DNA of 15,265 nt from the NCBI GenBank assembly GCA_964384025.1, contig CAYLJJ010000124.1:1-15265 (forward strand), written 5' to 3'. The DNA is from CAYLJJ01 sp964384025 (GTDB lineage Bacteria; Myxococcota_A; Bradymonadia; UBA7976; UBA1532). The translations under genes and the position numbers were made by a program. A model generated the notes under the pieces. It did not search any database. It had not been told where the DNA came from and worked only from the letters and a program-made list of their open reading frames with translations. Of the stretch, positions 1 through 7,911 are shown piece after piece. How positions within the stretch are numbered: the first letter of the stretch is position 1; each line of letters starts with the position of its first letter.

Positions 1-303
1 GAAGCCCTGGCCGCGTAGATTACAGCGAGCGCCCGGACTTATTGAGAAGTTACTATGGTGACATCTAACTATCAGAAATCCCTCATATTTCGCACCACAA
101 TCATTTTGATTGCTCACGGACGCATCTGTCCATTCAAACCGTTCAACCCGCGCCAAGCACTTGCAGACCTTGATAACTTAAAAATGTCGTGAGTGTTGTA
201 AGCGAGAAAGCCCTCTTTTTATGCGTAGAATTTTGCTGCATTCCTTGGCGCTGCCGCTGCACAACACCTCCTCGTCTCCAATGATATTTCAGGTTCTATC
301 GCT

Positions 304-319
304 ATAATTATGTAATTAT
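304..319. repeat. AT-only inverted repeat
   Basis: Two 7-base arms, ATAATTA and TAATTAT, are perfect complements separated by TG. They sit just left of the palindrome at 330-343 in a gene-free stretch. The arms could be a protein binding site, but no flanking gene starts close by, so function is unknown. Confidence 0.5.
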
Positions 320-329
320 TGACATTTGG

Positions 330-343
330 TGGATACGTATCCA
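330..343. repeat. 14-bp perfect palindrome
   Basis: TGGATACGTATCCA reads identically on both strands. It lies 11 bases to the right of an AT-only inverted repeat and just after a TTGACA hexamer (319-324). The arrangement resembles an operator beside a -35 box, but no good -10 follows at 16-18 bases and no gene starts nearby. Confidence 0.45.
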
Positions 344-671
344 GTGGGTCATAGCCCCCATCACTCCTTCCTATCCGCCTTGAACAGTGTCGGGAGCGCC
401 TGGGAGGTGTGCTGAAGTTCTACCATCTACCATCGTGAGGTTGCCTGAGAACTCCCAGGTTCGGGCGCATCACCACACTGCGGAGCTGAAGCCTTGAGGC
501 TGAGTTGGATCGCTATGGCCAGGACCTTCAAGGCGTACTCCCTGATTTCAACCCGCCATCAACGCTGCTCGAAGTCCTCAAAACTGCTCAGCTTTTCCCC
601 CGATCCTATTGGACGGGATTTTGTCTTGGAGTCTAGGCAGAGCTGATATGGGCTTCTCGCTGGGTCGATCT

Positions 672-1214
672 CTAGCGATCCCAACGCTCGATCCTACGAG
701 CACCCTGCTCAGTCTCATACTCATATGAGGCCGCCAGATACAACGGGCTCTTGGGCCAGAGGGGGCGTTTAGCTGCCAACATCCTAAAGACCGACCGCAC
801 CTGTTCTCCCCCCTCAAGCGCCCACTGAGGCCAGCGCCCTGGATCGATCACCGCGCGAGAGATCAGCTGGCTCTCTTCTGTGAGGGAGCAAGGCCAGCGC
901 TGACGAAGGATCTGGACCTGTGTCAACTTAAGATCAGCCTGAGCGCTGCGCAGAAAGGCTACTCGCTTGACGCGGGGCTCGATCAGGGTGATGGGAAAGT
1001 CTGGGCTGAGGCAAGCCAGGAGTAGGCCAGGGACCCCTCCTCCAGAGCCGATATCCACCAGCCTGAGCCCCGGCTTAAGGAGGCGTAAGCAGGCTTCAAC
1101 ATCCAAGCGATCTTGAGCCTCGAGGGCTCCAGGTCCCACCAGATTGTGGCTTCGATTCCACCGCGCTCTCAGCTGGAAATAGCGCTCAATCCGCGCCTCT
1201 GAGCCGCCACTCAT
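672..1214 (-). CDS. rsmG: 16S rRNA (guanine-527-N7)-methyltransferase RsmG, compact form
   Basis: Protein of 180 residues. The family methylates N7 of G527 in the 530 loop of 16S rRNA, using S-adenosylmethionine. Visible signatures are the N-terminal RWNRSHNL (residues 18-25), the SAM-binding glycine motif VDIGSGGGVPG (53-63), the acidic residue at the end of beta 2 (E79) followed by KRVAFL (83-88), and SRAV (119-122). Known RsmG proteins are about 205-215 residues; this one lacks most of the N-terminal helical region and has a shortened C-terminus. The ATG overlaps the TGA of the upstream lipoprotein gene (ATGA, 1211-1214), so translation is probably coupled, and it is the last gene of the operon. 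The identity is firm; full activity of the short version is inferred. Confidence 0.85.
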   Translation of the reverse strand: MSGGSEARIERYFQLRARWNRSHNLVGPGALEAQDRLDVEACLRLLKPGLRLVDIGSGGGVPGLLLACLSPDFPITLIEPRVKRVAFLRSAQADLKLTQVQILRQRWPCSLTEESQLISRAVIDPGRWPQWALEGGEQVRSVFRMLAAKRPLWPKSPLYLAASYEYETEQGARRIERWDR

Positions 1215-1672
1215 CCCTCACAGGGCTCCAGCTCCAGCTCTACCTGCTCGGAGCTGAACTCCTCCCCCTCATGATCTTGAGCAAGGATCCTCAACTTGAG
1301 GCTGCGAGGCCCATCAGGCTCCCAAGAGGCGCAGCCCTTGATCTGAGAAAGGGGCTCTGCCAAGCAGCTGCAAAACTCCTCAGCTTGGCACCACTCCACA
1401 CGGTGAAGGATCGGCTGCTTGTCGCTGCTCAGACCCTCTAGGCCATCTCCTGAGCTGCCGCTGCCTGCTCGAATAGGCGCCTGATCCTCAAGTTCTAGGA
1501 GCAGATCCAGATCAACAGGATCCCCCTCTAGATCCCGCAGCTCGATCTGAAAGTAGCTGCGCCCAGCCGCCTCGCACCATCGCAGGGCCTGAGCTGAGGG
1601 GGGGGCGTTCTCTACATCGATCTTCTCGTCACAGCTCATCAGGAGGGGGAGCAGGAGGCAGACTACACGCAT
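1211..1672 (-). CDS. Small putative outer-membrane lipoprotein, unknown function
   Basis: Protein of 153 residues from the ATG at 1672. This start gives a typical lipoprotein leader, MRVVCLLLPLLMSC, with Cys14 as the lipidated residue, and is preceded by AAGGA eight bases upstream. A longer frame to 1780 exists but would run inside the phosphatase gene and bury the leader. The mature part is acidic and has further cysteines (in CEAAG, EWCQAEEFCSC and GCASWEP), suggesting disulfides and a small globular domain. I recognise no family; it could be an Ig-like fold because of alternating hydrophobic strands near the C-terminus (LKLRILAQD, VELELEP). Its start is 4 nt after the phosphatase stop and its stop overlaps the rsmG start, so it is firmly inside the operon. 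Confidence 0.75.
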   Translation of the reverse strand: MRVVCLLLPLLMSCDEKIDVENAPPSAQALRWCEAAGRSYFQIELRDLEGDPVDLDLLLELEDQAPIRAGSGSSGDGLEGLSSDKQPILHRVEWCQAEEFCSCLAEPLSQIKGCASWEPDGPRSLKLRILAQDHEGEEFSSEQVELELEPCEG

Positions 1673-1676
1673 CGAT

Positions 1677-2471
1677 CTAATCCTTCTCAGGCATCTTCGA
1701 AGCCAGGACTTGTAACAGCTCCATGTGAATCTGCCCATTAGAAGCGAGCAAAGCGCCCTCCATAAGTTTGACTGGACCACCTGAAAGATCGCTGAGCTGC
1801 CCCCCAGCCTCCTCCACCAAGAGAAGCCCCGCCGCCAAATCCCAAGGTTTGAGGCGATCTTCCCAATAACCGTCCAACCAGCCCGCCGCTAGGAAGGCCA
1901 GATCCAGAGCAGCAGAGCCCGCGCGACGTAGGCCCTGGCATTTCAACAGGGCGGCGGCAGCGCGATCGATGTTGTTGTCAGGGTTGCTGCGCCGATCGTA
2001 GGGGAAGCCAGTGGCCAGGAGCGCTTGAGCCAACTTAGGGATCTGGCTCACAGAGAGCCGCGCTCCATCTCTCCAAGCTCCCTCGCCTCGAACCGCGTAA
2101 AAGCTCCAGCGCCGCAGAGGCTCATAGATCACGCCCACCTCTACTTGTCCAGAGACCAGGAAGGCGATCGAGATACAGAACTGGGGGAAGCCATGGCTGA
2201 AGTTGGTGGTCCCATCCAGAGGGTCGAGGTACCAACGCCTGCTCCCATCTCCTTGCTGTCCTCCACCCTCTTCAGCGATGATCTCATCCTCAGGAAAGCA
2301 CTGGGAGAGCTGCTTGAGGAGTAGGGCCTCTGCGGCTAGATCCACCTCTGTGACCAGATCCACCTCTCCCTTAAAGCGAAGCCCAGGCGCGCTGCCCCAT
2401 CGCTCACGAATGAGCTGTCCCGCTTGCTCCGCCGCCAGACGTGCGATGGCCAACTCAGCTGCGTATCTCAT
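1677..2471 (-). CDS. Inositol monophosphatase family phosphatase (SuhB-like)
   Basis: Protein of 264 residues, the usual length for this family of Mg-dependent, lithium-sensitive sugar-phosphate phosphatases. The metal site is complete: E67/E68 in IIAEEGG (64-70), DPLDGTTN (83-90) and KPWDLAAG (208-215) with D211. RRAGSAALDLA (from 182) is also typical. Substrate cannot be told from sequence: inositol-1-phosphate, another polyol phosphate or, less likely, 3'-phosphoadenosine nucleotides. E. coli SuhB additionally acts in rRNA transcription antitermination, which is interesting next to rsmG but not shown here. The ATG is preceded by AGGAG six bases upstream and lies 3 nt after the stop of the serine hydrolase, so it is cotranscribed and probably coupled. 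Confidence 0.9.
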   Translation of the reverse strand: MRYAAELAIARLAAEQAGQLIRERWGSAPGLRFKGEVDLVTEVDLAAEALLLKQLSQCFPEDEIIAEEGGGQQGDGSRRWYLDPLDGTTNFSHGFPQFCISIAFLVSGQVEVGVIYEPLRRWSFYAVRGEGAWRDGARLSVSQIPKLAQALLATGFPYDRRSNPDNNIDRAAAALLKCQGLRRAGSAALDLAFLAAGWLDGYWEDRLKPWDLAAGLLLVEEAGGQLSDLSGGPVKLMEGALLASNGQIHMELLQVLASKMPEKD

Positions 2472-2474
2472 GGT

Positions 2475-3551
2475 TCACTCCTGATGGATCAGCTTCCAGG
2501 CCAGATCATGGATCAAAGGACGGTAGGGGCGCAGCCTGGGGTTCTCTCGTGTAGGGCTGACGCGGTTGCTCAGGAGGACCATGAGCAGATCCGCCTCTGG
2601 ATCCATCCAGAGTGAGGTTCCTGTAAAACCAAGGTGGCCGATGGAGTGGCGACTGAAATGGCTGCCTGAACTTGAGTAGCCCGGTGAGGGGCTGTCCCAG
2701 CCCAAGAGGTAGCTGCCCCGCGAGTGCAACCAGCGTGGCTCGGTCCAGGCCTTAAAACGCGCCGCTGAGATCCCCAGATCAGTCTCCTCTCCTCGCAACG
2801 CCTTGAGAAAATGGCGCCCCAGGCTATGAACCGCCTCTAGGGTGCCAAAGAGTCCGGCGTGACCCGCCACGCCTCCCATCACCCAGCAGTTGTCATCGTG
2901 TACCTCTCCTTGAAGCAGTCGCCCTCGCCAAGGGCAGCGCTCTGTGGCCACATAGCGCTCATCAGGCGAAACGGGGAGGGGACGAAAGTGCAGCAGATCG
3001 GGGGCGTGGCCAGGGAGCTGGGGCCAGATCTCGGCGAGGGGTGCATCGACCGCCTCGCAAATCTGCTCCAACATCAAGAAGCCTAGATCGCTGTATTGGC
3101 AGGCCCACCCTGGAGGCTGCTCCCCTGGAGTCCTCAGGAGCATCCGCAGCAAGCTGCTTCGAGCAGCCTCAAAGCGGTTGGAGCGCAGGGTGTTGGGACC
3201 CAGGCCCCGAAAGTAGGGGCGGTGCGCGGGGAGCCCAGAGCTGTGGTTAAGGAGACGCCAAAGCGGGCACTCTTCTAAAGCTACGCCAGGAAGGTAGTGA
3301 GAGATGGGGGCCTCAAGCTCCAGATCCCCCCGCTCCAGGAGACGCATACACCAGAGGGTGGTGCTTAGAGGTTTGCTGAGAGAGGCGAGATCAAAGCAGC
3401 TCTCTGGCCCGATCCTCTGCCCCCCATCAGGACGATGACCTCCTACAAAGAAACGATGAACATCTGCTCCCCGAGAGACCGCGAAGGCCAACCCTGGAGC
3501 GACCCGCTCCGCCACCGCCCGCCTGAGGAGCTGCTCAAGCTTGAGGCTCAT
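2475..3551 (-). CDS. Class C beta-lactamase-like serine hydrolase
   Basis: Protein of 358 residues from the ATG at 3551 (MSLKLEQLLRR), chosen because GAGGGG lies just upstream; a longer frame to 3608 would overlap the kinase gene. The family includes class C beta-lactamases, DD-peptidases and esterases. Motif 1 is SLSK with Ser57 and Lys60; motif 2 is YSD at Tyr153, a common variant of YxN; motif 3 is GHLGFTGT (305-312), the H-x-G form seen in non-lactamase members. GEVHDDNCWVMGGVAGHAGLF (215-235) with its Gly-rich GGVAGHAG is a hallmark of a subfamily of cytoplasmic or secreted esterase/peptidase-like hydrolases. No signal peptide is visible, so it is probably cytoplasmic and unlikely to be a resistance enzyme. 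A role in peptidoglycan-fragment or ester salvage fits its operon. Confidence 0.85.
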   Translation of the reverse strand: MSLKLEQLLRRAVAERVAPGLAFAVSRGADVHRFFVGGHRPDGGQRIGPESCFDLASLSKPLSTTLWCMRLLERGDLELEAPISHYLPGVALEECPLWRLLNHSSGLPAHRPYFRGLGPNTLRSNRFEAARSSLLRMLLRTPGEQPPGWACQYSDLGFLMLEQICEAVDAPLAEIWPQLPGHAPDLLHFRPLPVSPDERYVATERCPWRGRLLQGEVHDDNCWVMGGVAGHAGLFGTLEAVHSLGRHFLKALRGEETDLGISAARFKAWTEPRWLHSRGSYLLGWDSPSPGYSSSGSHFSRHSIGHLGFTGTSLWMDPEADLLMVLLSNRVSPTRENPRLRPYRPLIHDLAWKLIHQE

Positions 3552-3561
3552 ATAGAGCCCC

Positions 3562-4455
3562 TCAATCCCAAAGCCAAGCGGCGCCACGAACCCCGCTGGA
3601 GTCACCATGTAGGGCTCTACGGATTGGGGTCACGCACTCTCCACCGAAGATATAGGGAGCCATCAGGGCAGGGAGCGCCGGATAGAGCGCCTCAACATTG
3701 GAGATCCCCCCACCCAGCACGATCACCCCTGGATCTAAGATGTTAACGATCTGAGCCAAGCTGCGGGCCAAGCGTCCAAGGTAGCGCTCAAAGCTTGCCT
3801 GAGCCCTGGGCTCTCTCGCCTGAGCACGCTGGATGATCTCAGGAGCTGAGAGGGCCTCTCCCGTCTTACAAAGATGGTCGGCCTGAAAGCCACTCCCTGA
3901 GATCCAGGTCTCGATACAGCCCTGAAGACCACAGTAACAGCCAGGGCCCGGCAACTCCTCTAGATGGGGCCAGGGCAGCGGGCAGTGTCCCCACTCTCCG
4001 GCGATGGCGTTGGGGCCTTCATAGGCGCGACCCTTGAAAGCTAGGCCCGCCCCACAGCCAGTGCCCAGGATGCCAGCGAAGACCAGGGTGGCGCCCGCCG
4101 CCGCGCCATCCACCGCTTCAGATACAGCCAGACAGTTGGCGTCATTGGCGAAGCGGACAGGACGCTTTAGGGCCTTGCTCAGATCTTGATCAAAGGCGCG
4201 ACCATTGAGCCAAGTGGAGTTGGCGTTCTTGACCCGCCCTGTCTGAGGAGAGAGCGCGCCCGGCATCCCCACCCCAACGCTGCCCTGCTGTCCCAAGGCC
4301 CGCTCCAGCTCCTCCACCGACTCTAAGATCGCTTGGATGGTCCCTGAATAATCCTGTTTGGGGGTGGGGCGGCGGTGGCGAAGGAGACAGCGCCCCTCCT
4401 CATCCAACGCGAGAGCCTCTATCTTGCTCCCACCGAGATCGACTCCGATACGCAT
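3562..4455 (-). CDS. mak: ROK-family sugar kinase, Mak-type fructokinase
   Basis: Protein of 297 residues, close to E. coli Mak (about 302). It should phosphorylate fructose or a related hexose with ATP in the cytoplasm. The ATP loop MRIGVDLGGSK (1-11), the substrate and catalytic segment RFANDANCLAVSEAVDGAAA (101-120, Asp105 as base), GTGCGAGLAF (131-140), the zinc site of His157 with Cys173, Cys175 and Cys180 (GHCPLPW, CYCGLQGC), and the C-terminal GDSSGVRGAAWLW are all present and closely follow Mak. VKNANSTWLNGR (75-86) is also a Mak-specific segment. The gene starts 18 nt after the amidohydrolase stop with only a weak ribosome binding site. Sugar specificity is inferred from similarity; an N-acetylhexosamine kinase is less likely. 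Confidence 0.88.
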   Translation of the reverse strand: MRIGVDLGGSKIEALALDEEGRCLLRHRRPTPKQDYSGTIQAILESVEELERALGQQGSVGVGMPGALSPQTGRVKNANSTWLNGRAFDQDLSKALKRPVRFANDANCLAVSEAVDGAAAGATLVFAGILGTGCGAGLAFKGRAYEGPNAIAGEWGHCPLPWPHLEELPGPGCYCGLQGCIETWISGSGFQADHLCKTGEALSAPEIIQRAQAREPRAQASFERYLGRLARSLAQIVNILDPGVIVLGGGISNVEALYPALPALMAPYIFGGECVTPIRRALHGDSSGVRGAAWLWD

Positions 4456-4473
4456 GGGGCAGAGTAGCTCGCT

Positions 4474-5664
4474 TTAGGAGGATGAGCAACGAGCCAAAAA
4501 CTCTCTTTGGACAGCGACCCGCAGCGCCTCATCTTCGGAGTACTCTAGAGCAGTTAGGGCTAAGGCCAGGGCGCCATCTAGAGCGAGCACCTCTCCCGCT
4601 GTTGAGCCCGCCGCCTCTGCAAAGGCGCGGGTGTGTAGACCGTAAGGAGCCCGCGATAGAGGATTTGCCTCTGTCAAGGCCAACATCGGATGGATAGCGG
4701 GCAGGCGTTGACTGATGTTGCCTAGATCTGTACTGCCTCGCAGCTCCTTGAAAGGTTCAGGTTTGCGACCCAAAGCTTCAATGTGTCTCTGGAAGCAGCG
4801 ACTCAGCGGGCCGTTGTTCCAGATCTCCAGATAGTCATTATCTCCCCAACGCAGCTCTAATCGAGCGCCTGTAGCCTGGGCTCCCGCCTGAAAGCAGGCT
4901 TCTACGCGCGCCTTAAGGGCCTGGAGTCCCCGAGCATCTGTAGAGCGGATGTAGAAGCGCCCTGAGGCGCGCTCAGGGACGATATTGGGCGTCTGCCCTC
5001 CCTCGATGATCACACCATGAACCCGCTCCTCTGAGCGGATATGCTGTCGTAGGTAACCCAGCCCCTGATAGGCCATCACCAGAGCATCTAGGGCGTTGAT
5101 CCCCTCCCAAGGCGCAGCCGCCGCGTGGGCTGGACGGCCATGGTAGCTGACCCAAAGCTCCGCTGTCGCCAAGCTGAGCATCACAGGGAGGTTGTAGGGC
5201 GCAGGGTGAATCATCAGGGCCGCCTCCACCCCTTGAAAAGCCCCCGCTTGAGCCATCAACACCTTCCCCGCCCCACGCTCCTCAGCCGGGGTACCCAAGA
5301 GGAGCACCTCCAATTTGAGATCATCAGCGAGGTCATAGAGAGCCAAGGCTGCTCCAAGCGCGGCGGTGGCGATGAGGTTGTGTCCACAGGCATGCCCCAA
5401 TTCAGGTAGGGCGTCATATTCAGCCAATAGAGCGATACAAGGTCCCTCCCCAAAACGACAGCTGAAGGCTGTCTCTAAGCCAAAGCAGCCTCGCTGAGCC
5501 TGTAATCCTTCTCGCTCCAGGAGCTGCGCCAAGCGCTCCATCGAGCTGTGTTCTTTAAAGGCAGGCTCTGGATGAGCATGGAGGGCTTGAGAGAGCGCCC
5601 GGAGCTGAGGGGCTCTGCGCTTAAGGCTCTCTCGGATTTCTGCCGACTTCTCTTGGACGTTCAT
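4474..5664 (-). CDS. M20 family amidohydrolase (AbgB / PM20D2-like)
   Basis: Protein of 396 residues from the ATG at 5664; a TTG one codon upstream (5667) is better spaced from AAGGAG and could be the true start. M20D enzymes are two-domain metal-dependent amidohydrolases that cleave N-acyl or p-aminobenzoyl amino acids or dipeptides. Metal ligands are seen in HACGHN (91-96), PAEERG (126-131, catalytic Glu128) and MIHPAPY (151-157). The lid or dimerisation domain begins near GRPAHAAAAPW (177-187), and GGQTPNIVPE is typical of the AbgB/PM20D2 branch. No signal peptide is visible, so it acts in the cytoplasm. It is the first gene of the six-gene operon. The exact substrate is unknown. Confidence 0.88.
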   Translation of the reverse strand: MNVQEKSAEIRESLKRRAPQLRALSQALHAHPEPAFKEHSSMERLAQLLEREGLQAQRGCFGLETAFSCRFGEGPCIALLAEYDALPELGHACGHNLIATAALGAALALYDLADDLKLEVLLLGTPAEERGAGKVLMAQAGAFQGVEAALMIHPAPYNLPVMLSLATAELWVSYHGRPAHAAAAPWEGINALDALVMAYQGLGYLRQHIRSEERVHGVIIEGGQTPNIVPERASGRFYIRSTDARGLQALKARVEACFQAGAQATGARLELRWGDNDYLEIWNNGPLSRCFQRHIEALGRKPEPFKELRGSTDLGNISQRLPAIHPMLALTEANPLSRAPYGLHTRAFAEAAGSTAGEVLALDGALALALTALEYSEDEALRVAVQREFLARCSSS

Positions 5665-5777
5665 CAAAAAACGAAGCTCCTTGCTCAGAGGTCTCGGCGT
5701 TGAACAGCGCCGAAGGTCCCAGTCTCTAAGGTATATTTTTTGCTGCCCGCTGGACCGATTTTTTCTCCGGAGTTGAT
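5665..5777. promoter_or_regulatory. Divergent intergenic region with a small hairpin
   Basis: This 113-base gap separates the two divergently transcribed clusters and must hold the promoters of both. TCGGCG (5694-5699) and CGCCGA (5708-5713) can form a six-base stem. A TATATT hexamer at 5732-5737 followed by a T run is the best plus-strand -10 candidate, but no good -35 sits 16-18 bases upstream. AAGGAG on the minus strand serves the amidohydrolase, and CCGGAG at 5768-5773 serves the beta-propeller gene. Confidence 0.45.
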
Positions 5778-7904
5778 ATGCGCGGCTTGGAATTTCTACT
5801 CTTCTCCCTCCTCTCCTTTAACCTCCTCCTCTCAGCCTGCGAGGAGGGATCAAGGACCTCAGGGGCTTCCGATGGGGGCCCTTCTCAACTGGAGGGTCTG
5901 TATAGACTGCTCCCAGCAGAGCACTGCGCAACCCTAGAAGCCAAGCTCAAAGAGCGCGCCACCCTAAGGATGGAGAGCGCGATGCGACTTCAACATCGGC
6001 TCAAGTGTGATCTGAACTGGGAAGACTCTGGGGAACTGGATGGAGTTGAAGGCGAACCTATGCGCGATCTTATAGGTACGGATGGAGCTGAAGGTGAACT
6101 GGGAGAAAGAGAGAGCAGAGAAGGGGCAGCTCTCGATCACTCAGATACTACTCTTCAGGAAACTGAAGTCGACGAAGCTGACTGGATCAAGCTCGCCGGA
6201 GAACATCTCTACCTCCTCATCGACAACCATCTTGAAATCCTCAAAATCTTCCCTATCGCTGAGGCGCGACATCTCTCCAGCACTTTCATCCCTGGACAAG
6301 CCAGAGGGATCTATGTTTTGAATAATCGTTTGCTTCTTTATACAGACATCATCCCAGAGCAAGCCCCTCCTACAGAGTCGATCAAGATCCATGAGATGTA
6401 TGGAGACTGCTCCTTCAGTGGTGATTGTCAGTTCAGCTCAAAGGCACAGGAGTTGGAGATTCAAATCTTTGATGTTTCCCAGCCTGAGGAGCCCAAACTG
6501 GTTCGCAAGTCTCGCTTCAACGGAGGATATCTAGATTCTCGGCGGATCGGCGATGTGGTTCATAGTGTGATCAGCTTCCAACAGCGAGAGATCCCTGACC
6601 TTGATTATCAGCTGAGTTGTGAGGCCTCTCTAGAGGAGCAGATAGAGGCGCGTAGAGTGCTGATTCAAGGGGTGGAGATCTCCCAACTCCTACCCTGGGT
6701 GGAGGACAGCATCTACCACGGTGAGAGAGAGTTTGAGATGGAGAGCCTCTTGGGAGATTGTCGCAGCCTCTTTTTTCATCAACACGACTTTGGCGCCAGC
6801 TTCTTGAGCGTGGTCTCTCAACGTATTGATCAGGTGAGTCCTCTTCAGAGTCAGAGCATCTTGGGCAAGCCCGGCGCGGTCTACGCCTCCTCTGAGAACC
6901 TCTTTATCGCCATCCCTCACTATCGTATGAACAAAGACAACTGGTTCTCTGAGATCAGTGAGGATGAGGCTACTACGATCCATCGCTTCCAGCTCCTCAA
7001 GGGAGGACATCAACTGGAACAGGGCACTCCGGTCTGTCGATATCTCGCCTCTGGAGTCGTTCCGGGTCGAGTGATAGACGCCTACTCTATGCATGAGGAC
7101 GCCGACTGGTTTCATATCAGCACCAACAGCGGCGTCTCTCGTCCAGTGGAGCAGCTCTTTGATCTAAACAGCCAACTGCTCCCGAACCTGCCTCCAGTGA
7201 ACCCCAGCTCCTGGAGTCGTCTGAGCACCCTAAAGCTACAGGGCTTGAGTTTGGTGGGTTATGATCGCCTGCCCTTGGAGACTCGCTATATCCGCTTTCA
7301 GAAAAACTACGCTTTCCTGGCAACCACCGAGAGAGAGCTGAGCATCTACGCTCTGGGGGCGGGAGATCCCTGGTTCAAGAAGCAACTTTCTTTGGGTGGA
7401 GAGCTGCTCTTTGCTCAGATGTGGGGCAGCTCCAGTATGCTCCTTCTCACCGAGCTTGGGCCCCCTTCGGAGAGAGAAGGAGCCGCCGGGCAGAGCGGTG
7501 AGATCCCAACTGGAACTTCAGAAATCGGAACTCTAGGGCTGAGTCTCCAACTCTTTGACCTTCAGGAAAGAGAGTTTCTCAGCGAGGCCCTGCTCCCAGA
7601 CCTAAGCGTCCCTCTAGATTTTAGTCCCCACTCCATCAGCCTCTTCCCTGCTCGTGGGTTCCTCTCCCTGCCTGTGGAGTCTTATGAACCAAACCAATCA
7701 GCTCAAAGCATCTTTTCCATTTATGATGAGCAGATCTCTGCTCCCAGATGGATCCAACAGTCAAGTGGTCAGCGACGGGCGCTCTTTTTAGAGGACTCTG
7801 TTCTGAGCGTCTCAGAGGGGGGCATCTGGATCTTCGATGTTGAGGAGCTTCCCGAGCAGATGGAAGTGCAAGCCTCTGGCGAAATTTTTATCGATCTGCC
7901 ATAG
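5778..7904 (+). CDS. Secreted beta-propeller lipoprotein (COG4880/Beta_propel type)
   Basis: Protein of 708 residues. A lipoprotein leader with LLLSAC puts the lipidated Cys at 21; Glu follows, so outer-membrane sorting is expected. Residues about 45-75 (CATLEAKLKERATLRMESAM) and the segment VDEADWIKLAGEHLYLLID (131-149) match the start of the family of secreted proteins with a C-terminal beta-propeller distantly related to WD40 repeats. The remainder alternates beta strands with no enzyme motif, as expected for a propeller. Residues about 85-125 are an acidic Glu/Gly/Asp linker containing a small duplication (20 bases at 6038-6057 recur at 6080-6099 with two differences). GGAG precedes the ATG. 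The family has no established function. It is followed after 7 nt by a second putative lipoprotein, so the two are probably cotranscribed. Confidence 0.85.
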   Translation: MRGLEFLLFSLLSFNLLLSACEEGSRTSGASDGGPSQLEGLYRLLPAEHCATLEAKLKERATLRMESAMRLQHRLKCDLNWEDSGELDGVEGEPMRDLIGTDGAEGELGERESREGAALDHSDTTLQETEVDEADWIKLAGEHLYLLIDNHLEILKIFPIAEARHLSSTFIPGQARGIYVLNNRLLLYTDIIPEQAPPTESIKIHEMYGDCSFSGDCQFSSKAQELEIQIFDVSQPEEPKLVRKSRFNGGYLDSRRIGDVVHSVISFQQREIPDLDYQLSCEASLEEQIEARRVLIQGVEISQLLPWVEDSIYHGEREFEMESLLGDCRSLFFHQHDFGASFLSVVSQRIDQVSPLQSQSILGKPGAVYASSENLFIAIPHYRMNKDNWFSEISEDEATTIHRFQLLKGGHQLEQGTPVCRYLASGVVPGRVIDAYSMHEDADWFHISTNSGVSRPVEQLFDLNSQLLPNLPPVNPSSWSRLSTLKLQGLSLVGYDRLPLETRYIRFQKNYAFLATTERELSIYALGAGDPWFKKQLSLGGELLFAQMWGSSSMLLLTELGPPSEREGAAGQSGEIPTGTSEIGTLGLSLQLFDLQEREFLSEALLPDLSVPLDFSPHSISLFPARGFLSLPVESYEPNQSAQSIFSIYDEQISAPRWIQQSSGQRRALFLEDSVLSVSEGGIWIFDVEELPEQMEVQASGEIFIDLP

Positions 7905-7911
7905 AGAGAAG

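Larger units (their letters stand above)
1..671. other. Gene-free left flank, partly AT-rich
   Basis: No reading frame here has a credible start, ribosome binding site and recognisable protein. Roughly the first 350 bases are visibly richer in A and T than the rest of the window. They contain an inverted repeat (304-319), a 14-bp palindrome (330-343) and isolated promoter-like hexamers (TATAAT at 303-308, TTGACA at 319-324) that do not pair at proper spacing. Two short open frames exist: minus strand 117 to 1 from a GTG, running off the edge, and plus strand 490-636 without a start. Neither matches a family I know. The stretch may be an intergenic region or decayed mobile DNA. No clear terminator follows rsmG. 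Confidence 0.5.

Noticed and set aside
1..117. Minus-strand open frame from a GTG at 117 to the window edge (39 codons)
   Set aside because: It has no ribosome binding site and no similarity I recognise. It is short enough to be chance, although it may be part of a mobile element continuing to the left.
490..636. Plus-strand open frame of 48 codons with plausible-looking protein sequence
   Set aside because: It begins after a TGA with no usable start or ribosome binding site and matches no family I know. It could be a gene fragment but cannot be supported.
2475..3551. Antibiotic-resistance beta-lactamase
   Set aside because: There is no signal peptide, the second motif is YSD instead of YxN, and the third is HLGFTG instead of KTG, all of which point to a peptidase or esterase-like member of the family.
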